A stretch of 64,000 nt of DNA from Crotophaga sulcirostris (lineage: Eukaryota > Chordata > Aves > Cuculiformes > Crotophagidae). A model generated the notes under the pieces. That model did no database searches, was not told where the DNA came from, and saw only the letters and a program-made list of their open reading frames with translations. Where the stretch lies: NCBI GenBank assembly GCA_013397455.1, contig VYZB01000731.1:218211-282210 (forward strand), written 5' to 3'. The position numbers were made by a program, and so were the translations under genes. Shown here one piece after another: positions 1 through 15,000 of the stretch (its first letter is position 1; each line of letters opens with the position of its first letter).

Positions 1-21
1 GCGCAGCTGTACATGATACAG
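1..21 (+). CDS. PITPNM2: PITPNM2 coding exon 1, 3' end
   Basis: Seven codons read AQLYMIQ and end in phase 0 before the donor gtcagt at position 22. This matches the end of the N-terminal PITP strand and helix (EYRIAQLYMIQ in the family, about residues 20-26) and joins in frame to KKSREE in the next exon. The exon begins upstream of the window, so the start codon is not visible. Confidence 0.85.
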
Positions 22-3000
22 GTCAGTGGTGTCTTGGCTCATGTGGGTGGGTGCAGGCTAACACAGGGCTTCGTGTGGAAGAGAGGAATATTGTTATGGA
101 ATTCAATGTTTTAAATTTCAGGTTTGCTGTGTGCTTATAGAGGAGCAATGGGAAAAAGCAATGCACACGTTAGTTTTTGATTTGCTGCCTCCTGTCCTTA
201 AATTAGAGAACCTCTGTTTGATCTACCTGGAGAAACAGTGGCTCATGGATGGGCTGTTCCTGTGGAAAGAACCACTGAGCCCAAGAGTGTGGGTATCTAC
301 CTGGAAGAGATCAAACTGTAGGGCTTAAACAACCACTGCTGCCCAGCTGGGCTGTGGTTACTGGTCATGCCAGGTCCAGCTGCAAACCAAAACTCGTGCT
401 CTTTTGCTGGGAAAAAATAATCTAGTATAAATTTGAGAAGGTAAATAAAGGCATAACTTTGAATCTCGGGGGGGGGAATCTAGAAATCTAGATGTAATAC
501 TTTACTTATGTACCACTATAAAACAGTTTCTAATCAGTTAAAGCATAAAACTTAGATTATTTTTAATAGGCTTGTGAATACTGATGGGAATTTTTGTTGA
601 ATTCCCTGTATTCAACAAAGCAGTTAATTAAAATGTTGGGTTTTTTGTAACTCAAATCCTCCGTGCCCATATTCTCTCAGTGTTTGAAATCCAACCGGGA
701 GTGTTTTTAAAAGGAAATTATTCTGAAGTGTTATTTTAATGTCCCATGCTTTAAATAAAATTTAATTTTGCTCATCCAGCAAAGCACATGTCTAATATTG
801 AGTTTGCAATAGCACTCTGCTTTCTGTCGCAGGATGCAGCAGTGCTAGAAAAATCTGCTTTGGCTTAAAACCTAAAATGAATTAAAGAAAAAAAAAAGCC
901 CCAAAACTAAAATAAAAGAATAACCACCCCATTTCTTCCCTGACCATCCAACTGTCTTCCTTTCAGGACTCGTGCACTTGGAGTTGACTATTAAAATGGT
1001 GTTTGTGTTTTCCAATAGTAACAGTCAAATTCCTTTTTCTGACACAAATGTAAAGCATAGAATCATTAAGGTTGAAAAGACCTCTAATAGCTTCCAGTCC
1101 AACCATCAGCCCAACACCACTGTGCCTACTAAACCATGTCCCAAGGTGCCACGTTCGCGAGCTTTTTGAACCCCTTCAGGAATGGAGTCTCCACTGCTGC
1201 CCTGAGCAACCTGTTCCAACATTTTACCACTGTTCTTAGAAATTCTTTTCTTATTAGAATTTGTTTGTAATATCTAATCTAAACCATATAGCCCTTTGGC
1301 CAGCTTGGATCAGTTGTCCTGGCTGCGTCCCCTCCCAGCCTCCTGTGCACCGGCAGCCTACTCGCTGGCAGGCCAGCGTCAGAAGCTGAAGAGTCCTTGA
1401 CTGCTAAGCAACAATTAAGAACACCAGTGTGTTATCAATATTATTTTCATCCCAAATACAAAACGTAGCACTACACCAGCTACCAGAAAGAAAATTAAGT
1501 CTATTCCAGCTGAAACCAGGACAATTGTTAACTGGGGGGTGAGTGTCTGTGGGGGCTTCTTGCAAGATGTGGAAGACTTGGTGAGAGGGCTGAATTTGCT
1601 GTTCGCCGTCAGAAGTTAAAATACTTATTTTTATTTCATTAATGTAAAACACTGAACTCCACTTTTTTCACTAGGCAGTGGTTTTGACCATATCTCGATG
1701 TCAGGGGACATAATAAGCCATTTCATGCAACAGAAATGTTCACTGGTCCAAGAAGCTACTCGAGAAACTGCACCTCTGAATTGCCACCCAGCCCTGCTTC
1801 AGACCTGCTCTAATTTTCTCATGCTTTGATATGCAGGAAAGTAGGATTTCCTCTTAGATAAGGTGCAGCAGCTGATGTCAAGGCATGTCTTATCTCCCTC
1901 CACTTACCTAGAGCAGGGAGGTAAGCTGGAGACACTGTGTGTAGCCCAAGATCCAGATGAGTTGGAGAGGTATGTGGCAACCAAGTGACTTTACTGTATT
2001 ACGTGTACAAGTACAACAGGAGGAAAAGTTAGCTGTGCTTTTTGTTGAAAATACCAGTCTCACCTCAGATTTAAAAAAAAAGAAATAACAAACCCAGAAA
2101 ACCCACTTAGGGTAGAATGTGTAGTTTATTTCTTAGTGTTTGGTAGAGATCTGCTTCAACTCTTCCTGAAACTGGTGGAAAGATTTCTGCCAACTTCAAT
2201 GGGAGCTTTTCCTAGACCAGGGTAGCAGATATCCTTTTTCTTCAGTTTGATTTAAAAGTGAAGGTTTTGTCTTTGAGACAGGCACTGGGGGAAGAGCAGT
2301 GGGGAGCATGACTTCCATCCTTTTCAGAGAATGAGAAAGTGCTTCATGTCTGTCTTTCTATTTTTCCTCTGAATCACACAAGAAGGCCACAGGAGAAGCA
2401 GGTTCTGTGCATTGAACCCCGATAGGGGAACCAGCTGAGATATCTGTAGAAAACAGCAGCGTGGAGGCATTTCTTAGAAATCTTTGGCTGAAACATAGAA
2501 CAGAATGGTTTAAAGCGGTTCCTGTGGAGAGGAGCAATTCTTGAGAGCAAAAGGTTCATTTCAGAGACATTTGTTGTATACGATATGGTGTCATTATTGC
2601 TGGAGACACTAGTCAGCCTGGTCTGGTAAGTTTTCCAACTGTGTAAAAAGGAGATGTCACAATTATTCCTCAAGGGTTTTGGAGAGCCTTAAGCATGTGC
2701 TTGAAGTTGATCACTCGTTTGACTTCAAACCGCTGAATGAAGATCTCCAAAACAGGTGGTATAAAGTTGCTCCCTAAAGAGCAATTGAATAATTTTCCTA
2801 AATTTTCCTAAATTTCAGTATCCTTCAAATTAAGGTTTTCCAAAAGGACCTTCTCAGCTGAGGGCTGGAGCAAGTGGCTCGTGCAGTTGCTCTGGGAAGC
2901 TTTTCTGCAGAAGTAGCACCTCAAAGCCATATGGGCAGGGATGTTCAGACTCAAGCTGTAGTACTGTGATCACTTTTCAAAGATGTTTTCATGGAGGTTT

Positions 3001-6000
3001 TTACTTCGAAGTGGAAGGACCTTTTGTCTTCTTTCATGAGAGAACAATCCCTCCTTCTTAGAAGTCTTAACAAAAATTTCCACTAGGTTTGATGTAGGCA
3101 GCATCACGCCCAAGTAGCAGAGGACCCTTCCATTAAACTGGGACAGGCTGTACTGATATTTACTGCGTTTACTGGGTGGGAGAATTAAAGTTGTGCAATA
3201 TATAATCCAGCATCTCAGTTGGTTCTCTGCACGACTAGGCAGGCAAGACATGCAATAAATTGTTGCGTGCGTGCCCAGGTTGCTCTGTAATTCCTCCTAA
3301 AGTTCTGCAGACTGGTGTATAAAGCTGAGAAAACTGAGTTGAGTGTCCTTGCTTTTTAATTTTTTTTTAAATTTGAGGGAGGAGAGCAACAACTCTCTTA
3401 AGTGATCCTTTCTACTGGCTTCTGAAGTATTATCTACAGAGACAGTGGTTTCAGTACTTTAAGGAGCACTTAAATTCTTCCATAAATAAGTTAATTTTAC
3501 ATTACAGCGAAGGGCTTAATGGACCTTTGACTTGCTTGAAGCCTAGCAGATCTGAACGGAATTGTTTTTTCTCTATTAAATTTTAGGCTATCAATATCCA
3601 TATTTTCATGGGAAACCTCTCACACAGTGTTGTCAGCATGCTCAGGCTTGGGAGCTCTTGCTGCATTAGCTGCAGAGCAGTTAGGTCTTAGCTATTCCGT
3701 GTGCACAAGGGATTTTTTTGGCATCATTGCTGTGTTTTTGTCGGTTTTGCTATCAAAGTTGAAACATACTAATTTTTATTTCTGAGCTTGGAACCAGTGG
3801 TCTTCCTTCCTGCTATGACCTGGTTTTATCCTGGTACTTAAAACAGGCAAAGTATTTCAAAACAGTGAAATAATTCTTTATGCCTTTTTCCTAGACAGTA
3901 GTTTTATAATGTACCTTTTTCCTAATATCTGTACGCACGTTTAAAGGTCTGTCCTGCTTTCAAGGATGAGACATCTCTTGATAAAATCAAACTTGAGTGT
4001 CACCCATAGGACTGAGCGTTGCTATTTGATCTGGGGAAACTGCAGTCTCCTGTCCCAGCATAATGAGTTTCATGAAGCACAGACTATTTATGGAGGGGCC
4101 AGCTGCAAGCATCTGTAGGGATTTCTTTCTTCCTGCAGAAATGCCGAACTGAGGACTCTGTCCTGGGTGTCTTCTCTGCCTCTGCACGTCACGTCAAAGG
4201 CACGTGCAATATTTCTCTCTCTGCAAGGACTTTGAAGCCTGTGGGACACAAAGGCTAGAACCATTGTTTTATACATTAGATAGCTCTTATTAAAGGGCTC
4301 TTAACTCTTTTAAATGTCCTGGATTTTTCTGTCTCAGCAGCTGTCCTTCCCTGTAACTTTTCCTTCCTTTTCTTGTGTGTTTAGGGAACCTGCCTTTCTG
4401 TATTCCTCTCCCTCACCCCAGAAACAACACACACTTTCATGCTAAGTCTCTGTCTCATAAAAGCTTATATTCCAAGTTCTGAGTGTGTTTGTCAGAAAGA
4501 TCAGTATGTTATTAGCCAAAGGTCAGTCCATTTATCATCTTAATACCATTCATTAATGTGGTTCCATATGCCATGAGATTCCAGAAGACTGCTGTCCTTC
4601 TGACCATTGCATAAGACAAGAGAATTCCTCTTGTTATTAAATCTTATTTTTGTATCAGTGTGCATAGTGTACTTTCTCTGCTGTAAATAAGTCTAGTCCT
4701 TGTTTTCTCCATGCAGTTTTCTCTGAGTACTTGTGACCTTCCTCCAAAGATAGTGTACTTTAAAAATACTTTTCTGGACCTAGTGATTGCCTTTTGAGGA
4801 TGAGACTTATTTTAAGACGCTGCGTCATCCTTATAAGCTAATAATGTTAATACTTTGTCATTCAGCACTTTGAGGGTCCATGACTGGGGAAGGACTTTGG
4901 TCCTTGTTTGAGGTGATCTGTTAAAGATAACGCATCTGCTCAGCACTGCCTGCTGAACTGGGGCAGGATCCTGGGAATCAAGGGCTCTTCTCATCTTTTA
5001 ACATGAGCCTCTCTTCTATAGTTACAGTATCACAGTATCACAAGGTTGGGAAGGACCTCTGAGATCATCGAGTCCAACCTAGAACCCAACACCAACACCA
5101 ACCCAGCATCTAAACCCTGGCACTGAGTGCCTCAGCCAATCTCCTCTTAAACACCTCCAGGGTTGGTGACTCCACCACCTCCCTGGGCAGCGCATTCCCA
5201 TGGCCAATCACCCTTTCAGGGAAGAACTTTTTCCTAATATCAAGCCTAAACTTTCCCTGACGAAACTAAGTTCCTCAGGGCTTTGCATTTGTTGTCTTCC
5301 CTGGAAAATAGGAGTGTGTATCCAAGCATCTGCAGCGTGCTGTACTCGCCTGTCGTGACTGCTGAGTACCCTGAGTCTCTTCCCTCCTTTCCGAAGGATC
5401 ACGAGTTGTCCCTCATCTCAGTTTCCAGGTGCCTGCGCTGTCCTGTTTTCTCTTTCACTTGGCTGTAGCTCTCGGGTAGCACCTTTGAGAACAGACTTAA
5501 ACTGGACTGGTGGTGTTAATTCTTGAGGCCACGTCCTGATATCTGGGTGCAGAAGTCGTGTCCCCTGAGCTGTTAGCTCCCCGTGGCAGTTGCCAGCAGG
5601 CTCAGCAGATGGTGAAAGATTGATTGAGTGGGGGAAAGCAAACTAACCCTTCATCTATGGACTCTGAAGAGCAGGATGGCTGATTATTTTTGTTTCACTT
5701 GCAGATGCCTTGACCATCTGGACAGATAGACATATATGCTGTAATTTTAAAAGCAGGGGACACTGCTAACAGCTCCAGAGACCCTGGAAGATTCACAAGT
5801 CTAAAAGCAAAAGCCTGGTTTGAAGCTTTTCTGCCAGTTTCTGTGCTGCGCCATTAAAAACCTATGACTTCTGTGTTCTCTCTTACTCCTCTGGTTTTCA
5901 TAACCTTTTCTTTGTCGTCATGAGGGCTTGTATCCTTCTGAAAGAGGAGAGTAAGACACTCACAGTTGCTTGGCTTTAAGAATGAGGGTGGTACCAGATA

Positions 6001-9000
6001 TATTCAATGCCTCCAGACTCCCGTATGGGTTATCATATCGGGAAAAGCTACAGAAATAGCAAACAGCCTTTCTGCATTTACATTTTTCTTGTTTTGTAGT
6101 CATTATCCTGGAACGGTTCTTAAACTGGTTGTTATTCCATACCTGGTGAAAAAAAGATTGATTTTAGAGTGGTGAATTGTGTTGCCTGGACAGTTCACAT
6201 GTGCTTTCTTTCTCTGACAAAACTGAGTGAAGCTGAGATAAGGTTATAATACAAAAATTATTTAAAACTTCAGATTTGTGCTGGTTTTAATCCAGGATGC
6301 AGGACTGATAATCCTACTGAGCTTGTGGCTGTCAAAAACCCTTTTTCCTTCTTTGTTTTTTTTTTTATTCTTATGAAAGAAGATTTCTGATGTGTGGACA
6401 AAATCTTGACTGTTGACCCAGTTAGGTTCTCACTTTTTCAAATACCTGAAGGCAAGTAATGAATTAGGTATTAGAAAAACTGCAGGGATTTCTTTAAACC
6501 AGTCCTCCAGTATTTTAGCATGCAGCCTATTGTTAATGAATAGTTGGACTGGGTTCCTAATAATCTAAGGGATATAGTCAAAGGGTCAGAATTAATCCAG
6601 AACACTCTGAGTTTAAATTTTGTCTCTGACACACAGTATAATAATGGACAACTTGCTTTACCTCCCTTTAAACTAGGGACAATAATTCTCACAGACAGGG
6701 TCTGTGGAAGAGTTAATACAGCGAAAAACCCATTTAAAGACAAGGAAGGAAATGCTCAAGGTAAGATGAAATACTGGGCTGGAAGTGTTGTAGACGTTTT
6801 GAAAAATGGAGCATGTGGGGTAAACAAGTTTGAGGTATCTCCATAATAAAGTGGTTCCTAATTCCTGTGCCTCTGGCACATCCAGCACTGGCTCCGTAGG
6901 AGTATGACTGGGCATTTTGTAAGGCAAAGTGATTAATGAGTGGCCATGAGAATGGGTCTCTTAATGCTGTAAATTATTTATAGTCCTGCACGATTGATTG
7001 CCCCCAAAATATCCTGGTTTTGTGCAAACAGCTTCATTAATATCCAGACCCGATTCTAAATAACGCAGTGCATACAACATTGGTACAAATTGGTGCTGCA
7101 CGTATTTCTGCTCTGCCTTGTGTGAATGTGCTGCTGACAGCCTGTCCTGCTGGTAACCTTTAGGGCTTTTTTTTTTAGGAATGTGTCTTACCTTAGGAAA
7201 GAAAAGCAGCCAGGAAAGATGGTGCTGCAGATATGGCACAGGTAACCTGCACCTGCTTGGCTGAGAATGGTCTTTTCTTCAGGGCCTTCTACGTGCTTGA
7301 CTTTACTCTGCTTCTGCTGGCTGAGAGTCTTGAAGGATTTGGGCTGGAAACCCAGAGGGAGGAGGTTCTTGGAGCTGCCAGTGGCTGTGACTCCCACCTC
7401 AAACAGCTCTCAGGAGAGTGAAGGGGTGGCAGGAACAGACCTGGCATCTCCTGGATGGTAGAAGCACTCAACGCCAGGTTTTACGTTCAGCGAGAGACGC
7501 GCCGGTGTTTGGGGGAAGGGGTAGTTCCTAGGTGGAACAAACCCTGCACATTGCCCAGCCATTGATCAAACCTGGAAGGAGGATGTTTAAAACAGCTGCT
7601 CTTTTGTCTTTATTAATAAAGCAATTGATGAGGAGCAGATCTCTTGCCCCTCTCCCCAAGGTTTCAGGTCATTCCTATGTGTACAGTGCAGTGAGGCTTG
7701 GAGTCGTGTTGTAAAGCCTTATGTTCTGATCATTATCTTGTTGACTCAAACTAACCTTTCTTTGCTAAATAAGCATTGGCGCTGGCCCTTCATGTATTCT
7801 TTATTTTTTAACAGCACTAATTGGATTAAAATGGTTGTCATGCGTGAAGGATGCGTGTTAGAGTGCAAAGGGCACACGGAAACCTCAGCGTTGGGCTCCA
7901 TGGTTACTCGTGGCATCACTTGGTTTGCTGTTAACAGTAATGACTTGTGTGCAGTGCTGGAGCCTCAGTGAGGATGGCCTGAACTAAACCCAGTGGATTG
8001 CTGATGCAGTCTCATCGCCATGGAAGCAGATGTTGCAGCTTCAAGTTGCCTGCAGTCATAATGTGATGCACATGGCATAAACAAAAACATGGTCTGTGCT
8101 GTCCACAACTTCTGAAAGAACGTGAGGAGTGTTACTGGAGAGAATCCCGTTGCAGTTGGACTTTGGTTTCCATTAAGGTAGCACCAACCTAACTGTATGC
8201 AAAGCGATATGGTCAGCCTTGCCTTTGAGAAACAAGAGCAAACCTCACAGGTTCCTTACTCTGCTCCAACAATGTTGTTGGGGAAGGACTGTCAGGCTGA
8301 CTTGACATGGATTGTTTCTAATTTGTGCCTTACAAAGTGCAGGTGCAAAAGTAAAACCCATCTCTGGGGGAACAGGATTCCTAGCTCCTGCCTAACTTTA
8401 ATATTGTCTTTCCAGTATAACCAGTAGGACAACACTCAACTGCAAAACAGAGCTTCCCTGTTTGAGGACTGTTTTGCTTTACCTTTTGTTAAAGGTTCCT
8501 GTACTCAAACCTAATGAAGAAGATTGCCACATCGTGGTTAGGATGCTGAAATGGGGCTTAAAAGATCTGGGTGGTAGCCATAGTCCTGCCAGCAGCTCTG
8601 TGTCTTCAGGTTGCTTTCTCCCTTTTCAGAGCAGTGCTCTGTCGTTGATTCCACCATCCTTGAGGGGAGGCGGCTCAGCTGTTCTGGCTCTGGCACAAAA
8701 GCCTTTGACAGCAAGAAGTTGTGTGTGCTGATCTACTTCAGCACACTAATGCATTAATAATAGTAAGGGTGATTTTTATTTTTAATTTAATTCCTGTAAC
8801 TTCCTGTTTGCTCTTAGAACATGTTCTGCACTGATAAAATTACGTTGCTTTTGATCTGATCAGAAGTTCTCCCTCTTGGCTTCTGTAAGAGTGGAATAGT
8901 ACCATCTCTTCTGCTCCATTCTTTCATACTGAAAAAAAGCTTTTTGCTCAGGTATCACCCTGGTTATGGTGATAAGATTTTAACTGAGTGCTTCAGGTCT

Positions 9001-12000
9001 TTGACACACACATTTTGAAAAGAAAAAAACCCACAAAAATCAGCTTGGCATGTATGGCTCTGCTGCACTTTTAGGGTAAACCAACATTTTGTTTTCGCGG
9101 TCAAAGACCTGATTTTTTTTATTGCCTGCAATAGATGCTGTGCTGGTCTATCAGTTACCTACGAGCAGGCAGAAGGGTGGCGGCGGTGAAAGCAGATTGC
9201 TCGTCATGAATTAGATGTCAGCTCAAATGCTGAGAAAGGAGTGGATAACAGAACACAGAGCTGAGTCACCCCGCAGCGAGGGAGCTGGAGGCAGAACGAG
9301 CACACCCATGTGCATGCACATCATCACTGTGCATGTTATCCATGGGCAGAAATCCTGTGCTGGGAAAATGTGTTAGGAATAAACCGTGCAGTAGTTTTGG
9401 GGCCTACTGGTGTTTTTTAGCATCTCTGTCATTCGCTTTCTGGTTTTAGATGCTGTTTAATCCTGGCTTGCAGCAGCTAAGGCTGCAACTGTGCATCTCT
9501 TGTCGCGCTGGTTTATTTGTGATGTTTGAATACTAGTGTCACCCCTCTAAGTCCAGACCCATGGCTGAGGCAACAGGCTGCACTGTTTGTAACCTCTCCC
9601 AGGGTTTCTGTAGAAGGCTGTTGTGTGCATTCCACCATAGTCTAACTGGTCCCTTCTTCGTGCCTGCAGCTTCTGCTCCTGCACGGTGCCTGCGGGTAGG
9701 AGATAACGATGGGTGGTGGGCAGCTCTGGAGCACATCAGGGAAAGGCAGTTGGTGATGGGAAGAAGGCAACACTTTGGAAAATCCATCAGAAGAGCTGAC
9801 ATCTCCATCAGCCTAAATAATGTCCAGCTGAAGATAGTTGGGAATATTTTTCCCTTAACATGTGGGAGAGATTGAAAACAAGTAGTTTATTCCTCTCCCC
9901 AGCCTGAATTTTGTTACTCAGCCTTTTATGTCTTAGGAACCTTTGTAATTCCTTTCTACAGCTGAACAGAAAAAAAATTTTAAAAAGGTCTGATTAGTGA
10001 AACTAGGTCTTAAAAGCTTTCCAAAGATGACATGAGTCAACCATCCTAAGCAGCTTGAGGCATTTTGTTGTCTGGTGGAATGCGGGAGGCAATTTAGGCT
10101 TCTCTGGTTCCCAAAGGACAGGTCTGTTTCTGGGAACTTAATTGGCATTTGCGGTAGCCTTAGCATCCAAAACAATGAAAAAATAGTAATTGGCCACAGA
10201 GAATGTTTTCTCAGCCTCCCTTGCCACAGCAGTATGAGCAAGTATGTTAGCAGGATCCTCTGGGGATATTTGCTGTCATGTTCTTGTTCAGTGGTTACAT
10301 AGATGCCTTTGTTTGCTGTCATTGTTAACTGAAACCATCAACCAGCTGAAAACTTCTTGTATCCGTATCCGCTTCTAAATAGGATAAAAAAAATCCCAAG
10401 ACTTCAGTGTTATTTTAGTGGATTCTCCCAGAAGAATTTTCTGGAGTATCAAAATACCCTGTTGCCAAATCGGAGCTGGAGGAAAAAAGAAAATATCTTC
10501 TGGTTGTTGCTTCCAGACAATGATTTGTGTCTTCATTATTCATGGACAACAGGTCTACCAAGCATAGTGCTGTCAGTCTTTGTAATTCGAATAATCCCAA
10601 ATCAAAACTCTCAGGGGTCGTCGAAGCAGGCCACTGGTGCTGTGTAAATGCACTGCTGTAATGCACCAAGAAACTTCATCGCGGAGCTAAAGCACGTCAG
10701 TCATTGTCAAACTTGTTTAGATTGAGGGGTTGTACTGTAAACAAGAATCAGTGGTAAACAAGGTAAGATTATAGCTATAATCTATTTTTAAAAGCCAGAA
10801 CCACGCCTGGGTCGCCTGTTATCACCGTGCAGCCTTCCCTCTCTGTGCCCTTCTCTGCAGTACTGTTGCAGTGCTCAAAGTAGTAGGCAACAATTGAAAA
10901 AAAAAACTTTGGGAGCAACTAAAGCACTGAGCCCTTTGCTGTGGGCTTTGCTGAGATTCTCTGTGCGTGCACCTGAGCCTGTGCTTTGCTCCAGGGCTGG
11001 AACACAAGGAGGAGGACTCTGGCTTTAGGATAATATTCTTCTTGTTCTCCCGAGCAATGCTGTGTTGGTTTGTGGGGCTGTTTTTTCTTACAAGTCACCA
11101 AAAGCAAAACACTACAAGGCAAGTTTAATTGCCACAGCCTGGCTTCTTTCTTTCTCCAGCTAAGAAGATAAGGCATATCTTAGCTGTTTTCTCCAGCGTT
11201 ACACATTCTTGTTCTGTGAATGCTGTTCCTCCAACTGCGGCGAGACTTCTCAAGTCGTGGGAGTTTCTGTTGCCATCAACCTCCATTCCTTTACTGGGCT
11301 GTACTCCACTAGAAACACTTGAGAGTTTAATCACCTGATCCCACTCAGGAAATGTTTGCTGGGTGAAGGCTTTGCAAGATGTGCTCCCTGTTGTTAGCTG
11401 ATAGCCAGGCCCGTTTCTGACGGACAAAGGGGATGGGATATCTGAGAACTGATCAGCTTGTCTTTGCTAGTGGAGGGCTTTGTTTACAGCCGATTGTCTC
11501 CTGCTGTGAAGGGCAAATGATAAATGGGGTTAGGCTAGCCCAGTGTTTAGATGACATTCATGGGAATTATTCATCTATGATTGTTATGGTGAGGTCATGT
11601 GCAGTGTCCCATGGTACTCTGCTGCGCCAAGAGATTTATTTTAATAGAAGCCTTTAAGTAACTGGCATTCTTGCTAATCACGGTGCATCTGCTTCTCTGG
11701 GTTCCCTGTTATGAGTAATTTAATGCTATTACTTTAGCTAGAAGGGATCTGTGTCACCATCTGTCCTGGAAAGCTATTGATGGGGCTGTGCAGAACATGG
11801 AATGTCATCAGCAGAAGAGAGGGGCTTCTACAGGGATGACTAGGTTTCCTGTTGTAATACAATCTAAGATGATTTGCTGTGATTATGGCTCAGGTAACTT
11901 GCATATGAAGGCTGTTAGCTGTTCTTTGGTTTTGTTGGGGACCATTCCTCAGGGATTTATATAAAAGGCAGATACTGATGTTGGTTAGTAGCAAGTACTA

Positions 12001-15000
12001 GTAACTGAGATGATTCTTCTCACAGGGGCAGGGGTCTACGAGGCTGAAACCTTCCAGACTGACCTAAAATGCCCGCACATCTGCCACTCCCAGCAAACAG
12101 ATGTTCTTTGGAGAGGGCTTAGCAGACATTTTTCAAGCCAAATGCTTTCCTAACCGATGGTTATTTTTCAATTGTTGTTTACAGACCACTTCCTTGTAAC
12201 AAGCCCTCTCCGTGCTGTAGCCGAGTCACGATAGACATGAAGAGGCAATATGACTGAAAAGCAAATTGCTCTTCACTGCTGTAAGTGGTGTACTTTCACA
12301 GCACCACTTAGGCACGGAGTGTCATCCTGGTCTCTCAAGTGCATGTGGCTGTTGTCTTTATTTTTATTGTCTGAGAAACATATCTTTTTTTTGTCTTTGT
12401 GACTGGATAGTAGTTGCACTGTTCACCATCTAACCCAAGTTGTTTGGTCCTTCCTGACCTCACTATGGCTTGTTGCTTTCTTGGCAAGCTGACTGATTAG
12501 TATCAGAGCGTGCAGCGTCGGGGAGCAGCTTTGTGGGGGCTTATGTGGAGTTTTTCTTTGATCGTACTGTCATTCCCAGCAATAAGTTATGTTGGGGTTT
12601 GAGTATGAATTGACCTGACTCAAAAATCCTTACTGCAAAGATAGTTTGGGATAACAACTGTGCAACTCCGATGTTTTTGTTGCGCAAAGTTGCGGCTCTT
12701 AGTTCACATTCATCTAAGAATGTGTCCTTGCTGTCCTGGGTCATCTCTTCTGTAGATAAGTGAACAGCAGGAGGGATGTGTAGGGCCAAGATGTGCTCAA
12801 GGCTTGCAGCTGGGTGAAAGAGGATCATCTGGAAAGGCTGAAGGAGGAAGCACGGGCTGCTTTCAGAATAGGGTTCGTGGTCTCCTGCAGGTGCACGGAA
12901 ATGAACGAAATAACGAGAACCCAGAACTGGGACATGAACTGACTTCCACAAAGAGTCTCGGTTAGTTTGAGTTTTTGCCTTCTTCCTTCCCTCACCAAGT
13001 GCTGGGACCGTAGCACCGTGCCGCCCGTCACGCCTCTAGTGATCAGACAGCTCTGTCTGAGGAGCTGAGTGTTGGTGTTACCATTCATGTGGAAAAGCTC
13101 CTTCTGGAAGGATGCAAAGATTGGCTGATCTCGCAGGTTCACCGGGGTTCTAGCTGCAGGCTGAGAACCAGGCAAGTCATCTTCGTGCAGAAAGATTTTG
13201 TCAAAACTGGTTAAATAAGGGAAAGAAAGGCAGCGAACGTTTAGTGTTTGCTGTGTATGTCTGGGCTGGCACTGCTGGTCTGGGCTTCAAACATCCTGAA
13301 AAGAAGAGTATGAAATTGCACTCTGAGAAAGAAAGCATACAGGATATTTTTATCCACTTTCATATCAACCATGGCTATCAAAACATAAAGAAATTTTCAA
13401 CATTTTCCTTTTGCAGTGCAATACTATCATTTGTAAATCTGGGAACCCAGTTCTTCTGTGCAGATCTGGCTTGGCACAGTGGTGCCGAGTCCACTCCGTG
13501 CTGTGGATTTCTCTGGAAGTTGAAAACCTCCTAAGTAGGTTTTGGTCCCAACTGAGGACTTGCACGTTTGCTTTGGAATCACTGGTAACTACGCAATCTA
13601 GAACGGAGTTTTAAATTTAGCTGATGTACAATTTTACATGTGATAATTTGGCAGGAAGAGAACCATCTTCCACTTACGATTTCCACGTGCTTATGCCATA
13701 TAATAAAACTCTAGATGTCCATAATTTGTATCAACTGTTCAGAGCAGATGCTGTGCTATTATTCTGTCTGACACATTTGCTGTGCCTGCTGGGTTACTGC
13801 CTTTTCTGAGACCTTTGAATTAACCGGATTTTTGGGTCATCAAGATTATTTAATGTTATTCTCATAAATATTTGTACAGGACTTGGTCAGTGCTTATATA
13901 AGAACTGAAAGACAGTAATTTGTTTTAAGAGGATGTGTGTTTTAATGAACTGCCAGCTGAATGTTAGATATAAACTGTAAAAAAAGTGCTTTTCTTTTGC
14001 AGGACTATTGCAGTTTGTGGAGTGGAAAAAAAGGACTATTTAGATTGTCATTTATTTAGAATTGTCAGTTACAGCTGTTTAAATTTAAAATCGCTTGGGA
14101 GTTCTCTAAAAAGAGGCTATTTGCTTCTAAATAGCTGTGTTGGCTTATTATCCTGTCCTCAAAAGATGAGAAGCTGATCTCTTGAATCTTATTAATCATT
14201 TTCTGTTAAACCATGTTATTCTTTGAATTGTTTGTATGCAAAAATGAGAGGTTGTTATTGTGTTATTTCACAGTCGATTCTTGTATAAAATTCTTTTTTT
14301 TTTTCTTAATTTCCAAAGTACTGTCCTCTCAAATACAAACAATAAACTCAAAATACTAACAATATGAATCTGTTGTTTGGAAATGATGAAGGTTATACAT
14401 CATTCAATCTGCTGAAATGTATTACAAATGAATAAATATTTGGTTTGCCTTTAGCTCTTCTTAGAAGCACTGAAATTAGTATTTTTTTTATTGAAGGAAT
14501 TTTTGCCAGCCTTCTCAATGAGGGACAATACTACAAATAAGCCAAAATGTGGAGGCTGCCAGGGGGTGCTGTGTGCATTCTGGCAAACTTGAGTTTTTTC
14601 TTCTAAATATCTTAATTAGCAAAGCATAGTCTCCAAGCTGTTCTTGGAGAGCTGCTGCCCTGCCAGACCACAAACAACAAGCCCCCAGATCCTGTGATTT
14701 TAGGTCATTTTAGGTAGTCTACAACTACCTAAATCGAGGTTGTAGTCAGGCAGGGGTTGATCTCTTCTCTCAGGTGATCAGGGACAGAACTAGAGGACAT
14801 GGACTCAAGCTTGGTCAGGGAAAGTTTAGGCTTGATGTTAGGAAAAAGTTCTTCCCTGCAAGGGTGATTGGCCATGGGAATGTGCTGCCCAGGGAGGTGG
14901 TGGAGTCACCAACCCTGGAGGTGTTTAAGAGGAGACTGGATGAGGCACTCAGTGCCAGGGTTTAGATGCTGGGTTGGTGTTAGTGTTGGGTTCTAGGTTG

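Noticed and set aside
6544..6846. 100-codon ORF in intron 1 as a coding exon
   Set aside because: It overlaps a MIR-like SINE remnant and has no protein similarity that I recognise.
12541..12951. 136-codon minus-strand ORF as a gene
   Set aside because: No recognisable domain, composition like the surrounding intron, no splice or promoter support; consistent with chance.
14774..14965. Repeated small ORFs ending LSARV (also at 15633, 21169, 38242, 57023) as a novel small-protein family
   Set aside because: They are the C-terminal tail of CR1 LINE ORF2 in 5'-truncated copies, not independent genes.
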